Shown here: positions 24,229-36,400 of the stretch, piece after piece
Layout of the letters: every line of letters begins with the position of its first letter
Numbering within the stretch: the first letter of the stretch is position 1
Source of the DNA: Nautilus pompilius
Lineage: Eukaryota; Mollusca; Cephalopoda; Nautilida; Nautilidae
Assembly: GCA_018389105.1 (NCBI GenBank)
Contig: JACATO010000329.1
Location: 1,281,501 to 1,345,500 of the forward strand
Direction: 5' to 3'
Length of the DNA: 64,000 bases
Program-made: the position numbers and the translations under genes
Notes under the pieces: generated by a model
Seen by the model: the letters and a program-made list of their open reading frames with translations, nothing else
Told to the model about the DNA's origin: nothing
Database searches by the model: none

Positions 24229-27200
24229 ACATTTCTATTGGATACTTTTTTTTTGACAAAAAATAGGTAAATAGATGATATTTCTCCATTTACCCAATGG
24301 CCAGACTCAATAACAAATTGACAAAAATCTCAATATTTCTTGTGGATCTATGCATGGCAAAAGAATGTCACTGCTGTGCAATGACCTAGAAGGCCTTCAA
24401 CAGTGATACCATGACAAGAACAATGTACCATCAGTTGCTGTTTGCAGTCACTGTTTAGATTCTCCTGCAGACATCACCCAAGTAACAGAAATAAGCCAAA
24501 GAATGATCTGACTTAGCTACTTGAGTGTGTTGTACATAAAAAACCTCTTCTGTCCAGTAGGAATAGAATGTTTCAAAAGATATGGTCAGAAAACAAATCT
24601 GTGAACATCAATGAGTGCAGATTTCAGCAATTCACATCTGGAGTTTATTCCTGGGTTTCAAGGTTACCTTTAGCCCATTATTAAGTATGGAGGCAAGTGT
24701 GTCTTGGTACAGACTACAATCTGGCATGGTGGAAAGATAAACTGTTTGTTTTTAAAGGGATGTCTCAATTCTGCTGACTACACTGCCATTTTAAAGTATA
24801 CCTATCACTACCAACAAGGCAAAATATATTCAAAGCTCATATTTTTCAGGAGAATGATACTATGTGCTGTACTTTTATGTGACTACAGTCTGATCTAGAA
24901 GAGAAATCAAAGCATTCATTTTCCCTAGGAAGTCCAAAGCTCTGAAGCAACCTGTTCATATCCCATCGGAATTTAAGGAAACTCACACAGATAAGAGGGA
25001 TATTTAGATCAAGATTGTAATTTAAAATTGTTAATTCAATTCCAAACAGGGTTGAGGCTCTTTGTGCTGCAAGATTACTTGACAAAGTACTAATGGAATT
25101 CCACTTTTTTATTTGTATTTATTTTCTGTTTTTCACAAATTAGATTGTAAAAATAACAGGTTGGTGAATTATTATAGCATAACATTGTATAACTAGTATA
25201 ACCAGATTTTTGCTATAAGTAATATTATCCCTGTTTATTGAAAATAAGCAATATCCTTGATATACATAATTTTTTTATTTCTTGCATACTACAATTTACA
25301 AATGAACAAAAGTTCTTTCCATGATAGGACATCACACTCTTTGTAAGAAAAAATGATGTTGGTGTCATCTTTCATTCCTAAAAAAAAATTATATATATAA
25401 AATCTGCAGATTTAAATATTTTTACATATCTTTCTGCAGAATCCTTATTTTCTCATAAACAAGATCAGTATTTTTTCTTTATCTTCAGCAAGATTCTTAT
25501 GTCAGTAAGCCAGGTCATTATTTAAGCCCTTTTATTTAACCTACTTTGACATTCTAATAATGATAAATCTCAGCAGTTTAATTTGGTTGGATACATTGTG
25601 GTGGTGTAAAAAAGGTTTTTTTTTTAAAAAAAATTCTATAAAAACTAAAATACTGTAGTAGAAATAACAGTTAACTTTTTTGTGCTCCAATGACATTTCA
25701 CGGCATATACATTACAAAACAAGCTGCTGACAGTAAAAGATTTGAAAAAAAAAAACCCACCAACAATTGAGTTTTAATTCTCAGCAGTTTAAACAAGTTG
25801 GCTAGGAAAAACATTACAGTACGAATAATTTTAAAATATAGATACACAACTTCATTTAGCCCTTGTCAAAACGTGCCGCCTAAAAGGAGAGAGGACCTTA
25901 GGATAATTGAAACTTTGCTTGCACTCAGTTAAAATTTACAATAAATTACTTCCCCTTGATTTTGATTAGAAAATCAAGCTTTGCAGAATAAGTATTCTAC
26001 CTACAATGCAAGATAATTACTTGCATATGGTATGTATAGATAAACTGCATTTAATAGGGTTTTTACACATGTAAGCCAAAAAATTGGGCGGCATCCATCT
26101 TTAATTTGTACTTTAAAAAGGTTTAATTTTAGAAATCCTGATATCTTAACAATTCCCATTGATATTAATCATTTTTGGTCTGTACAGATATAATGATGAG
26201 AGAAACCATTTAATTTTGTTGATTTAAATCAGCTTGCAAAATGTTGCTCAAATCATTAATGAATCTTCTCTATTCAATTTTTATCAATATAATATGTTAT
26301 AAGTATCAAAGTAGCACCAAGTAAAGCTGAACTCATTATAACTGATTGTGCACCCAGATCATGATTTTGGTTATTTTGCAGAAGAGACCAGAAATAATTG
26401 GAACAACCACAAAAAAAATAAGTTTCGCCAATTGAACTTGCTCCAATTCATTCATCAAGAGTATTTAACCCTTTGAATCAACAATGAATCCTGAAACTTT
26501 CAGCTGAACTAGCTGTCAGTATAATTTCTATATCAAAGGTTCCTTAGGTTCAACACCCAGATATAAAATTCTATCTGCTGCATAAATTAATAATCACCAT
26601 CGTGTCATCTCTGAGCAAGGTTCCATGCTATCCAGGAATAAACCGTTGGTCCCCAGCTGGAGATTGATACCTCTCTTATTAAAATTATACTTCTTTATTA
26701 CTTAACTAAAAAATTAAATTTTACGCTGAGCTTTTTAAAAAGAAAGAGTATACTGTATAGAATTCCAATCAACTTTCTATCTAAGAAAACACTATAATAC
26801 AATCTTATGGTAGGCAAATCTCAAAATAAATAAAAGCACAATCACCTGTCTGCCTTTTATTACATAGTCATACAAGTGTTCAATTTTTTTAGCTGACTTA
26901 TACTAATCAAAATTATTGGCAATCATAACCTTGCATTGCAGTAGCATTTTCTTAACTATCAGTTGGTAGAAACCTAAGCGTTTTCAACAAGACTAATCTT
27001 TAAAATATTTCAATTTTATACCATACAGAGAAGCATCTTTTTAAAATACAGAGCTTGCATTATAGTGCCACTTTTCAGAAAATATAGACAGCACCCAGTG
27101 TTGATGGAACTTGTAATGCAATATTAAAAATTAAATTATATATATGGCATGTGTGTATGTGTATCTTTTACTTTAGTAGAAATGTCATATACAGAATTAA

Positions 27201-28235
27201 TCCCAAGGTAATCAACATAAACATTTAAATTTCAGTGATGTTTTTATCAATTAAAGATAAAAACAAATATACAGATGATGAGTAAACAAGCAAAAAATAA
27301 AGTGCTTTAAATATGGCAAAAACCCATGGCAGTCATATTTGTTTAACAATTTGCCTGCCGAGAAGATAACTTCAAAATTTGAAGACAAAAATAAAAAAAT
27401 GTTTTATAATCACAGCAATAGAAAATTTCTAACATGTTATCTCCTCTTGAGCAGTTCATGTAGTTTATGTACACAGTCAACCTGATAGAAAATATGATCA
27501 CAAGAGATATGAACAACTTGTCATTTTAATATTTCCATGGGTTTTTTCTGATCATTTTGCATAATATTTAGCCAACGGTTCGGGTTTCAGTAGTCATGTT
27601 GCTGACTGGCTGGATATAATAGCAGTTGAAATATCAAATTTCTTTCTATTTTATAAAAAAAATTAATTTTGGCATTATATTTAGTCTTTGAGCATAAATG
27701 TTTCTCTGTGTTGTCTATACTATGTCCTTATCTTAGCTTCTTTATTTTTCTTTTTATATTTTTTTTACTTTATGTTTAAAGCTGTGTGTAGACACATGCA
27801 TCCCCACATGCATGCAGGTTTGCATAATTTGGTTTTAAATTTCATTCTGAAAACTTAACATTGACAAACTTCCTAAATCAGTCTCCACATTAAAAACAGA
27901 AAAGAGCTCAGTATATGGAGTCAGATACATTTGGCATTATTGTGACTTGGAACCAGAACAGTGAATCTTATTCACAATTCTTAACATCCCACTCTCTGAT
28001 TAGAACCTAAAATAAAACAGTTTCTCTTCTGGTTCCCTACTGAGCTGACAAACAAAAAAATTCTTAAAATGTTTGGCAATGTGTTTCATAAATAAATACA
28101 AAAATGTGTTGTGCAAATAACTGGTGTGGGCTACAATCACAAATCCAAAGACAAAACAACACACACCTAAAGTATTTTTAATTGTGTAAAATATAAAAAG
28201 ACAGTTTGACTTCACACAAATAGTCACCACTAGGG

Positions 28236-28475
28236 AAAGATGGTGAGACAAGACAATGAATGAGTGTAAGAGTAAAAGGAAGTCAGGGATAAGAGTAAGA
28301 GGAAAAAAGATTGAGAATAAGTAAAAAAAAGGGGGAGAATGAATAAGCCATTGAGTGTAAGAATAAATAAAAGAGGGTGAGAGTGAAAGGGAATGAGTAA
28401 ATGTCAGAGACAGATATATTGATGGTGTAAAAAAAGACTTGAGTGATACAGGGAAAGTGAGAGCAAGAGAAATCA
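28236..28475 (+). repeat. Purine-rich degenerate repeat
   Basis: A tract rich in GAGTAAG, GAATAAG and GAGTGAAAG variants. It forces a serine/leucine/phenylalanine-rich open frame on the other strand that has no family similarity. Confidence 0.5.
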
Positions 28476-28623
28476 GTCCAAGAAGCTTTGAACTTGAACT
28501 TCTAAAAATATATCTTTTCTGATGTTCCAAAGAAACCTTTACCTATAATAAATGGATCTTTAATACAATGTATTTATTTAAAGTGAATATATGACTGTTT
28601 GATATTTGAAAGGATTTTGTCAA

Positions 28624-28684
28624 TTAAAAATCTTGTTTCTTATGACCCACTCTACATTTTCTGTTTGGCAGATGAATTTTATTT
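28624..28684 (-). other. Candidate alternative last exon of BBOF1
   Basis: If the donor at 30412 is used instead of the overlapping stop, the next exon must start with one base to complete a codon. On the − strand, TTCTCAG ends at 28685 and is followed by a frame of that phase, open for about 20 codons (NKIHLPNRKCRVGHKKQDF) to a TAA at 28624. An AATAAA follows within about 60 bases (near 28570). Nothing in the short peptide confirms it by homology. Other acceptors in this AT-rich stretch are possible, so this is only a candidate. Confidence 0.17.
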
Positions 28685-29514
28685 CTGAGAACAATGTCAG
28701 AGAAATGCATAATATGGAGCACAGCATATAGATCCATAGTAATGTAATAAATATTGTTTTCGGGGTACTTTAAGGCATCCTGTTTAATATTTGTCTGTAA
28801 AATTAATAACTTATAAAGATTACAGTTCTCCCTTTTAGCCATCATCCAAAATATAAATTGTATGCATGTGCATTTGTGTGTGGGGGGGGGTGTTTGCATG
28901 TGTGCATGTGTTTATACATTCAGAGTTGTTTCCAAATGTTTGAATTAAGAAAATCTTTTTCTTGGGCTAAAAATTTGGGAAACAATTCAATATGCAAACA
29001 GATCATAAATGTATAGTACAAAAGTTGTGTTTTGAAATAAAAAAGCAAGCATCAGGCATTTACTTGTTATGTTTATACATGTGTTGTTTGCCATTATAGT
29101 ACATACATATGTTCAGTCATGACAGATAGATTTTGTGTTATACTGTTTGTTCTCACTTGGAATAAGCAGCTAGGAGGTCAACTGAGCAAATGCTGGTGTT
29201 TGGCTCACTACTGTCTGTCTATCACCATCAGCTGGACAGTCCACATTGGCCTGGGTTACAAATGTTTTGTTTTCTTGATGCTCAGTATTCCTTTAAAAAA
29301 AAGAAAAAAAATTAATAAAACAAAAAAAAAACAAGTTTATTTTCTTTTTTCTTTTTCAAGCAACCCCTCCCCTTAAAAATAGCAAACAAAAATAAATGAT
29401 TTTAATTAAATGGGACCACATGGAAGCTTGAAATAACAGCAATATCCTAAGAAGAAACATTGATTGAAGAAAAATGCCACCTGTCCAGTTTTTCCAACAT
29501 ATCTACATACTGAA

Positions 29515-29691
<177 letters not shown>

Positions 29692-30408
29692 TCTTTGCTT
29701 GTATATAATAAATATGTACCAAAAAATCACAAATTCAAAAACCAGCTCCAAACAGTGATCTCAAGAGAGTTAAAAAAGTAAATTATGCAAACTGTATCCA
29801 TATTTCTGCTGATGAGTAAAACTGATCAGCTCAAGTTTCAGTATAGAGATATATATTTCTGGTGATCAGATACATGCACCATCCAACATTTTAAATGACT
29901 TCACATACATGGACAGCAGGAAATACAACATAAAGGGAACAAAGCATTATCATACATACTCTCAGCAGTCTCTGGTTTCTTCTAAACCTACAGACTATCA
30001 ACTTAAAGAGAATGGTGTAAAAGCATAAAAAAATGGTGCAATATGAAAAAAACATGTTATTTTAAATTATTATAGTACAGAAACAGAGTAATAGCCAGAA
30101 AAACAGTGTAATTTTTACACCATTTTTGTACTTTCTTGCCTTTGATAAATGTTTAGAACTTTTATTGTAAAGAAATATTCTGTGTTTATAACTCAACTAA
30201 GAAATTGTTGTGTTCTTTTAAGAAAAGAATATTTCAAACTTCAGATCATATCCTTTTCCAATACAAAGAAAGCCTTAAAAATCCGAATATCATCTATCAT
30301 GAAGAAATGCCACTTGCTTCAAAGAAAAGAACCCCTCACACACACACATCTAATTATTTTTGGTGGACAAATCCCTCATGCCTTATTTTTTATGTTTACT
30401 ATTAAAAC

Positions 30409-33400
30409 TTACGTTGCTTGCTTGACATCAGTGATACTGTAGATTTTTTTTGTCTTAATAGGGGGTAGTGGAGGGACTTTCGGACCTTTGGAAGTCTTTG
30501 CTGCACCATTCATTTTTCTGAATAAGTATCTGAGAACGCGTTCTTTTTGCTCCCAGGTTAACTCACTGATATCAATCTGGTTTTCAATACCTTCCCTGAA
30601 AACAAAATCCATAAATGAGAACTGGTTAACACCAATATAAACAGTATTGTTACATTTTGGTAGAAAGACTGATTTTGAAGACTTTCTTAGTTGTTTGCAT
30701 CTTCAATTGTTTTAAAAAGGATGCTCTCATCATGTTACATTCAAACAAGACATGAAACTAAGGGTTTAAGCAAGATGTCAGACACCCCCCCCAAGAAATT
30801 CTGTTTATTCCCCAAGTTCTTCTGTGCTGATAGATACTCTCCAACCATTTGTTTCTAATTCTCAGTGAGTGCAGTCTTAGAAACAGAAACTGAAGCTATT
30901 TTCTCAGGTTTTCTTTTTTTTTTGTTCTTTTTAAAATAAATTTTAAGGTTGTGAAACTAGACCCAGTAAATCTAGGAATATTGTGACTAGATAGTCCCGT
31001 CCATCTAAACATGTTATATCATATAATAAGTCTTATTTAATTAAAACATTTTAACATTTTACCGTATTTTATAACAGTTATATATGAATATAAGTGTAAT
31101 TATATGTACCTTTAAATATAGAATATTTCATTGGTAAGATCACAATCATAGGTGCCAATGTACATTTATATATATTTCCTTTTCTTATTTTTTTAAATCT
31201 ACATTCTTAGAATCTGATAAAAAGTTATATACTGCAAACCATATATTTTTAATATCAGCATTGCATTATTATTAATAATATAAATTATTTTTTTTAAAAA
31301 TAAAGGAATTTTATTGGAAAAAAAAACATTTTTTTTACAAATCAACTTTTTTCAGGTAAGATCTAAAGCTGTCCACATAAATTCTTGTGTGCAAAACTAA
31401 CATTCTAGCAAAGTTTAAACTGTAAACATAAGCTGGCAAGCTTGATACACCACCACTTTCAGAGAACTGTATCCAGCATGATTGTCACAACTTGCTTCTC
31501 TTCACTGGACTTGAGACCTGGAGAGTAGACAGGAATACAAGAAGGTACTAGTACGTACAAGTGCTGTGCATTTTCCAGTTCTTTGAAAATGCTGTTTGTG
31601 CTTGTTTCCAATTGGCCAAAAGTCCGAACCCTGGGATAATCAGTTTTCCCAGCATTAGCTGCTGACATTTTCTGCTGATAGGCCAACTTGGCAATGTGTC
31701 GATACTGGGTTCTGAAAGTCATTGAACTCCAGATCAGTGAATTATCTCACCAAGAATACTTAACTCCCACACACAAACGCACACACCTAAACTCTTGGAA
31801 AGATTACATCTTGATTATGTGATTCAGCCAATGTTTTCATCTAGTTCGAGATACTAGGACTTAAGAAAGTGAAATAAATGGTGAAAAATCATAGACATTT
31901 AATTCCCAAGTCACCATGTCTTGCATATAACAAGTTATAAAGAGATCTTACTTCAAGATTCAAATGAAAAAAAGAATCAAGTCATTAGTACCTACAAATA
32001 AAATTACTAGTTTATAGTTTAATAACTTTTTCTATTACTTAAAAAGTGTTACACTGTTCTACAAACATGAATAGTGATTTTGTTTGGTGATAAGCTTAAA
32101 CTAGCTTTTCATTCAACTTTAAGTAGAAGGAAAATACATGGAGACAATGCAATTTATGACAATTAAATAAACACATAGTATTTAGGTAATTTATACAGAC
32201 AGAGCTAACATGTTCAAACTCAGATTTCTTTTTGACTTTGTCTAAGTTGAAATGGAATAAATTCCCCAAGTATTATTTTTATTTCAAAATTCAATTAAAG
32301 ACATACAGTTCTTCAAGCATACCAATGCACTATAGCGAATATATCTCATACTTAGTTAATTACAGAAGGCCAGAAACTTTTTCATATCTAAAAAGAATTT
32401 TTTTTTTAAAATTTGTTTGTTTATAAAAAACATGCTGCATTAACAAATCAGCAAATTGTTTGTCTTTAGCTACACAATCTGAACTAAACATGCAAAATGA
32501 GTTTTGGTTTGGTTTTGCTATTTTGTTATAATAACTGCAGCAATGAACACTATTAGATAATGGAGTAGACTAGACAGGTATTGGTTTGGTCTGGCATCCA
32601 TGTATCTTACTGATGTCAGCAGCCTATTAGTTTTGCTTAGAATTCAATTCAGGGAATTAAGTTCTACTGCATAAGAATCCTCAGCCATTTAATATTGGAA
32701 CCACTAAGTCATAAAACCAGTCAAACATTTATACTCACTGACTGAATGAAATTTCTGATTTAACATCCTCCAGAGCCATCAAGAAAAATCTTTCAACTTC
32801 TGTTCTCTGGTCCAATATCTTCTTTGCAAGTTTCTTTACCTGATTCATTTCTTTTGTTTTCAAGTCAATTATTTGTAAAAGTTTAGTGTTCTCTATCCTG
32901 GATATCTCAGTCTCCTTTTTTGCCTGGTCCTTCATTCTCTCCTGACTGAATTCAAATTCCGTCACCAAGTGGCTCAAAGATTTCTCCAAGACATCCACTT
33001 TTTCCTGCAGCTAGAAAACCAAAGGAAAAACCAAATTTGTACAAATAAATTGTGCCTTTACTTTATTTCAGTACACACAGTCAGAGGCGTAGCAAGGGGT
33101 GGGTGGGACAGGGGGCAGTCACCCCCCCCCCTGGTGCAAAATTTCGCTGGCCTATAAATTATAATGTCAATTAATAACTAGCCACCCCTGCCCAGGAAAT
33201 TTCCACAGTAATTGCAAAATTAGGGAAACGCATGTTCAAGCACTTGATACAGTTTGCTGGAGTAAGGGACATAACTGTTACAAAATCATGTTTGTAATCC
33301 AGGAAATTTAAATGGATTATAGAATCTGGGTACCTAACATTTATAATTTCATATGGTGAAAATGTTTTCCCAAATTTAAGAATTGCATTGCAGATTTTGT

Positions 33401-36400
33401 TAACAATTGGGGTTTCTATTGCTAGTTTTGAAAGGTTTTTCAGCAAGCTGAAATTAATTATGACATACTTGAGAACTTCAATGACTCAAGAACAACTGAG
33501 TAACTTGACAATATTAAGTATTGAAAAAGACGAACTCAGTACCTTAAATTTTGATAGTTTGATTCATTTGCAGCAGCAAAAGCATGAAAGGTTCATATAT
33601 AATGTAACAATGAATACCAGAATGCTACCTGTACAAGATCTAGTTAAGTTTATGCACAGTTTTGTAAACTAATAAAATTTATTTGTAAACATTAGTATTT
33701 TATCAATCTGTTTCGTAATACATGTACACCACAAGTGACTGCATTCTGCATGCTTGAAAGATTACTCTAGCTGTGTAACTCTGAATGATACTGGATGAAA
33801 TAAATATCAACAAATTATGTAAGTAAACCTAGTAGGCAATACCTCATTAGTTCCAGGTTTACAGTTGTGATATTGTGAGATGTTATATTGTGACTTTAAA
33901 TTAGCTCTTTATAAGGTGATAATTAATTCTTTGTGATTGTCATTAAGTGGGTAATGAGTCACAAACAAATAATCAAAACATTTCAGAGGTGGGGGCACCA
34001 AAAGGGTCTTTGCCCCTGGATACTGAGAACCATTGCTATACCTCTGCACGCAGTAGATGTTTGACTGCCACTTGAAATATTTCCCAAATATATTATATAA
34101 TCATTCAAAAGAATTGTTACTGTAAGTTTTATTTTCTAGTACAAAATATCTATTTTATGACAGTGTGTGCACATTTTTAATAACTTGAACATTTAATAAT
34201 AGGTTGATAGAACTTTGACTGGCCAAAAGTTAAGAGAATAAACAAAACTGATGAGCATGATGGCCAAGATGTACAGCTCCTTGGAAACAGATCTTTTCTG
34301 TCTAGTTTTGAAGAGTTCTATGACATGTTGTGCATTTGTTGATTGTCTGTTACCCCCATATCTGGCAGCATGATCTGTCAAGACTTGACTGTGAATAGAA
34401 TCATGCTTGCCAGTCACTGCTTCTCACAAATGTTGTCATTCCAGGATCACATGTCTTGATGGACGGAAGAACAATGGAGTTCAAAGATAGGGCAGCTCAT
34501 AAAACCACTGTTATGACCCTCCCAAAGCAAATTCACCAAGAATGATGCACTGCTTAATAGATGCTTATAGTTCCACAAAGCTTAGACAGACAGATCTAGT
34601 TAATCACACAATAGAACACATAAAATACCAATTTTTACAGATAGAACTCTGCATTCTTTAGTTTCATGGCCAGCCAGTGGACATCTAGCTAGATGTATGA
34701 TCAAAGCATGATTGTCATTTCTAAATAGACATTCTTTATATACAAAGTCATTTTTAATCAAGACTAAAAGATGCTATAATATATTTATCCATTAAAAAAA
34801 TTCTGTGATTCTGTGAGTTAACATTCTCATTACACCATGTCAATAAAACTAATAAACTGTTTTTTCTCCTATAGTAAATACATGTATTACTATTAATCAC
34901 ATTTGGCCTACAGTTTCTTGACTTTTTAGAAGTTTAGACAGACCACTTGTTCTGAACACCACAAGCTCAAATGTACATGCACCTATCTTCCAGACAATTA
35001 CAGTACAGCACCTAAAATATTTTTGGTTTCTTACTTACAGAATTCTATATATACTTGTACTATCTTACATCTTGTTTATTTATTTACTTATAATAAGAAC
35101 AACAACAAAATATTTCCTTTCTTCTATGAATATACATAAAAAAGAAATAAAGGAGGAATGTCCCTAGTATATTATCTTTGTATATAGTTGAAACAGTGTA
35201 TGCACTGAAATATATACATAAAATTACAATAAGACAAAACAAAACCTTGTATCTATTGAGTTGGTAAAGGTAAGTAAAGTCCTCCTTTACACATTATAAA
35301 ACACATTTATCCTGTGAAAATTTTGTAAAGAAATACATCACAAAGTATCAAATTTGTAGATATCATGATTTTGGAGCATCTAGTTTTTTTTCCAAAGTAA
35401 CAATACAATGTTCACATCTATCAAAAACATTCTTTTAATACTTCCTCTCTTATTAATTTACAGAGACAAAAAGAATAAAATAGATGGTGTTTATAACCGC
35501 ATAACATTCAATAGCCAAACATATGTTTACATTTCATTAGTTAAAGTACAATTATGCTTAAACAATAACAATAAAATCAGAATTATTTTGGGTTGTACAG
35601 GTTGAGAATTCTTTATCCAAAATCCTTTGGGCCAAATGTGTTTTGGATTTCCCACTGGGGAATAGGGACTGGGCACAAGTTCATTTACAACATTATAACT
35701 GCATATGGATAGATATAGCCTACAGGTAGTTTTATGCAATATCTTAAAATCATTTTGTGCATGAAACCTGGGCCATTGAGAGGGTGGGGCAGGCAGGGGG
35801 ACATCACCCACAACTGATTGAGGTGGCCCATGATTATTTTCCGTATTGGGTCTGACTAATGACTACTAATTTTTTTAGTTTGTTATGAAGGAATGGTAAA
35901 AATAAATTTAAAATAAATATTTATTCAAAAAATATTATATATTATTTGAAATTAATAATTAACATAAAATATAAAATTTATGTACAATAATTCATTATTA
36001 TATTCAATTTTTTAGATTTAATAAAGGTTTTCAGTTTTAAAAAATCAAAAATAATGGCATTCTAATCGAAAAATAAATATTTTTTCAATATAAACTTTGG
36101 AACAATAGTTCTAGGAAGTAGTAAATTATATTTCTATTTTTTTAAATATTTGATTTTTAAAGAGCCTGGAGTCTAGAAAATACTCCAGCAAATACCATAT
36201 ATGATTAATTGTGTATTTCTGTTCAAATAAAACAAATTTAAAAATTTTATTTCTCACCAATATCTCTCATATTTTTGAAAATAATACAAAATTTTGAATG
36301 TTTCAGATCGAATATTGATTATACTGGAAAAATGCATAAATCTGGAGCAAAGAATTAGGGAGGAGAATGAGAAAAAAGGAAAGCAGTCACTGTTTCATAT

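Noticed and set aside
28000..28530. 176-codon open frame on the − strand
   Set aside because: Composition follows the purine-rich repeat on the other strand (Ser/Leu/Phe/Thr). No domain, no splice support.
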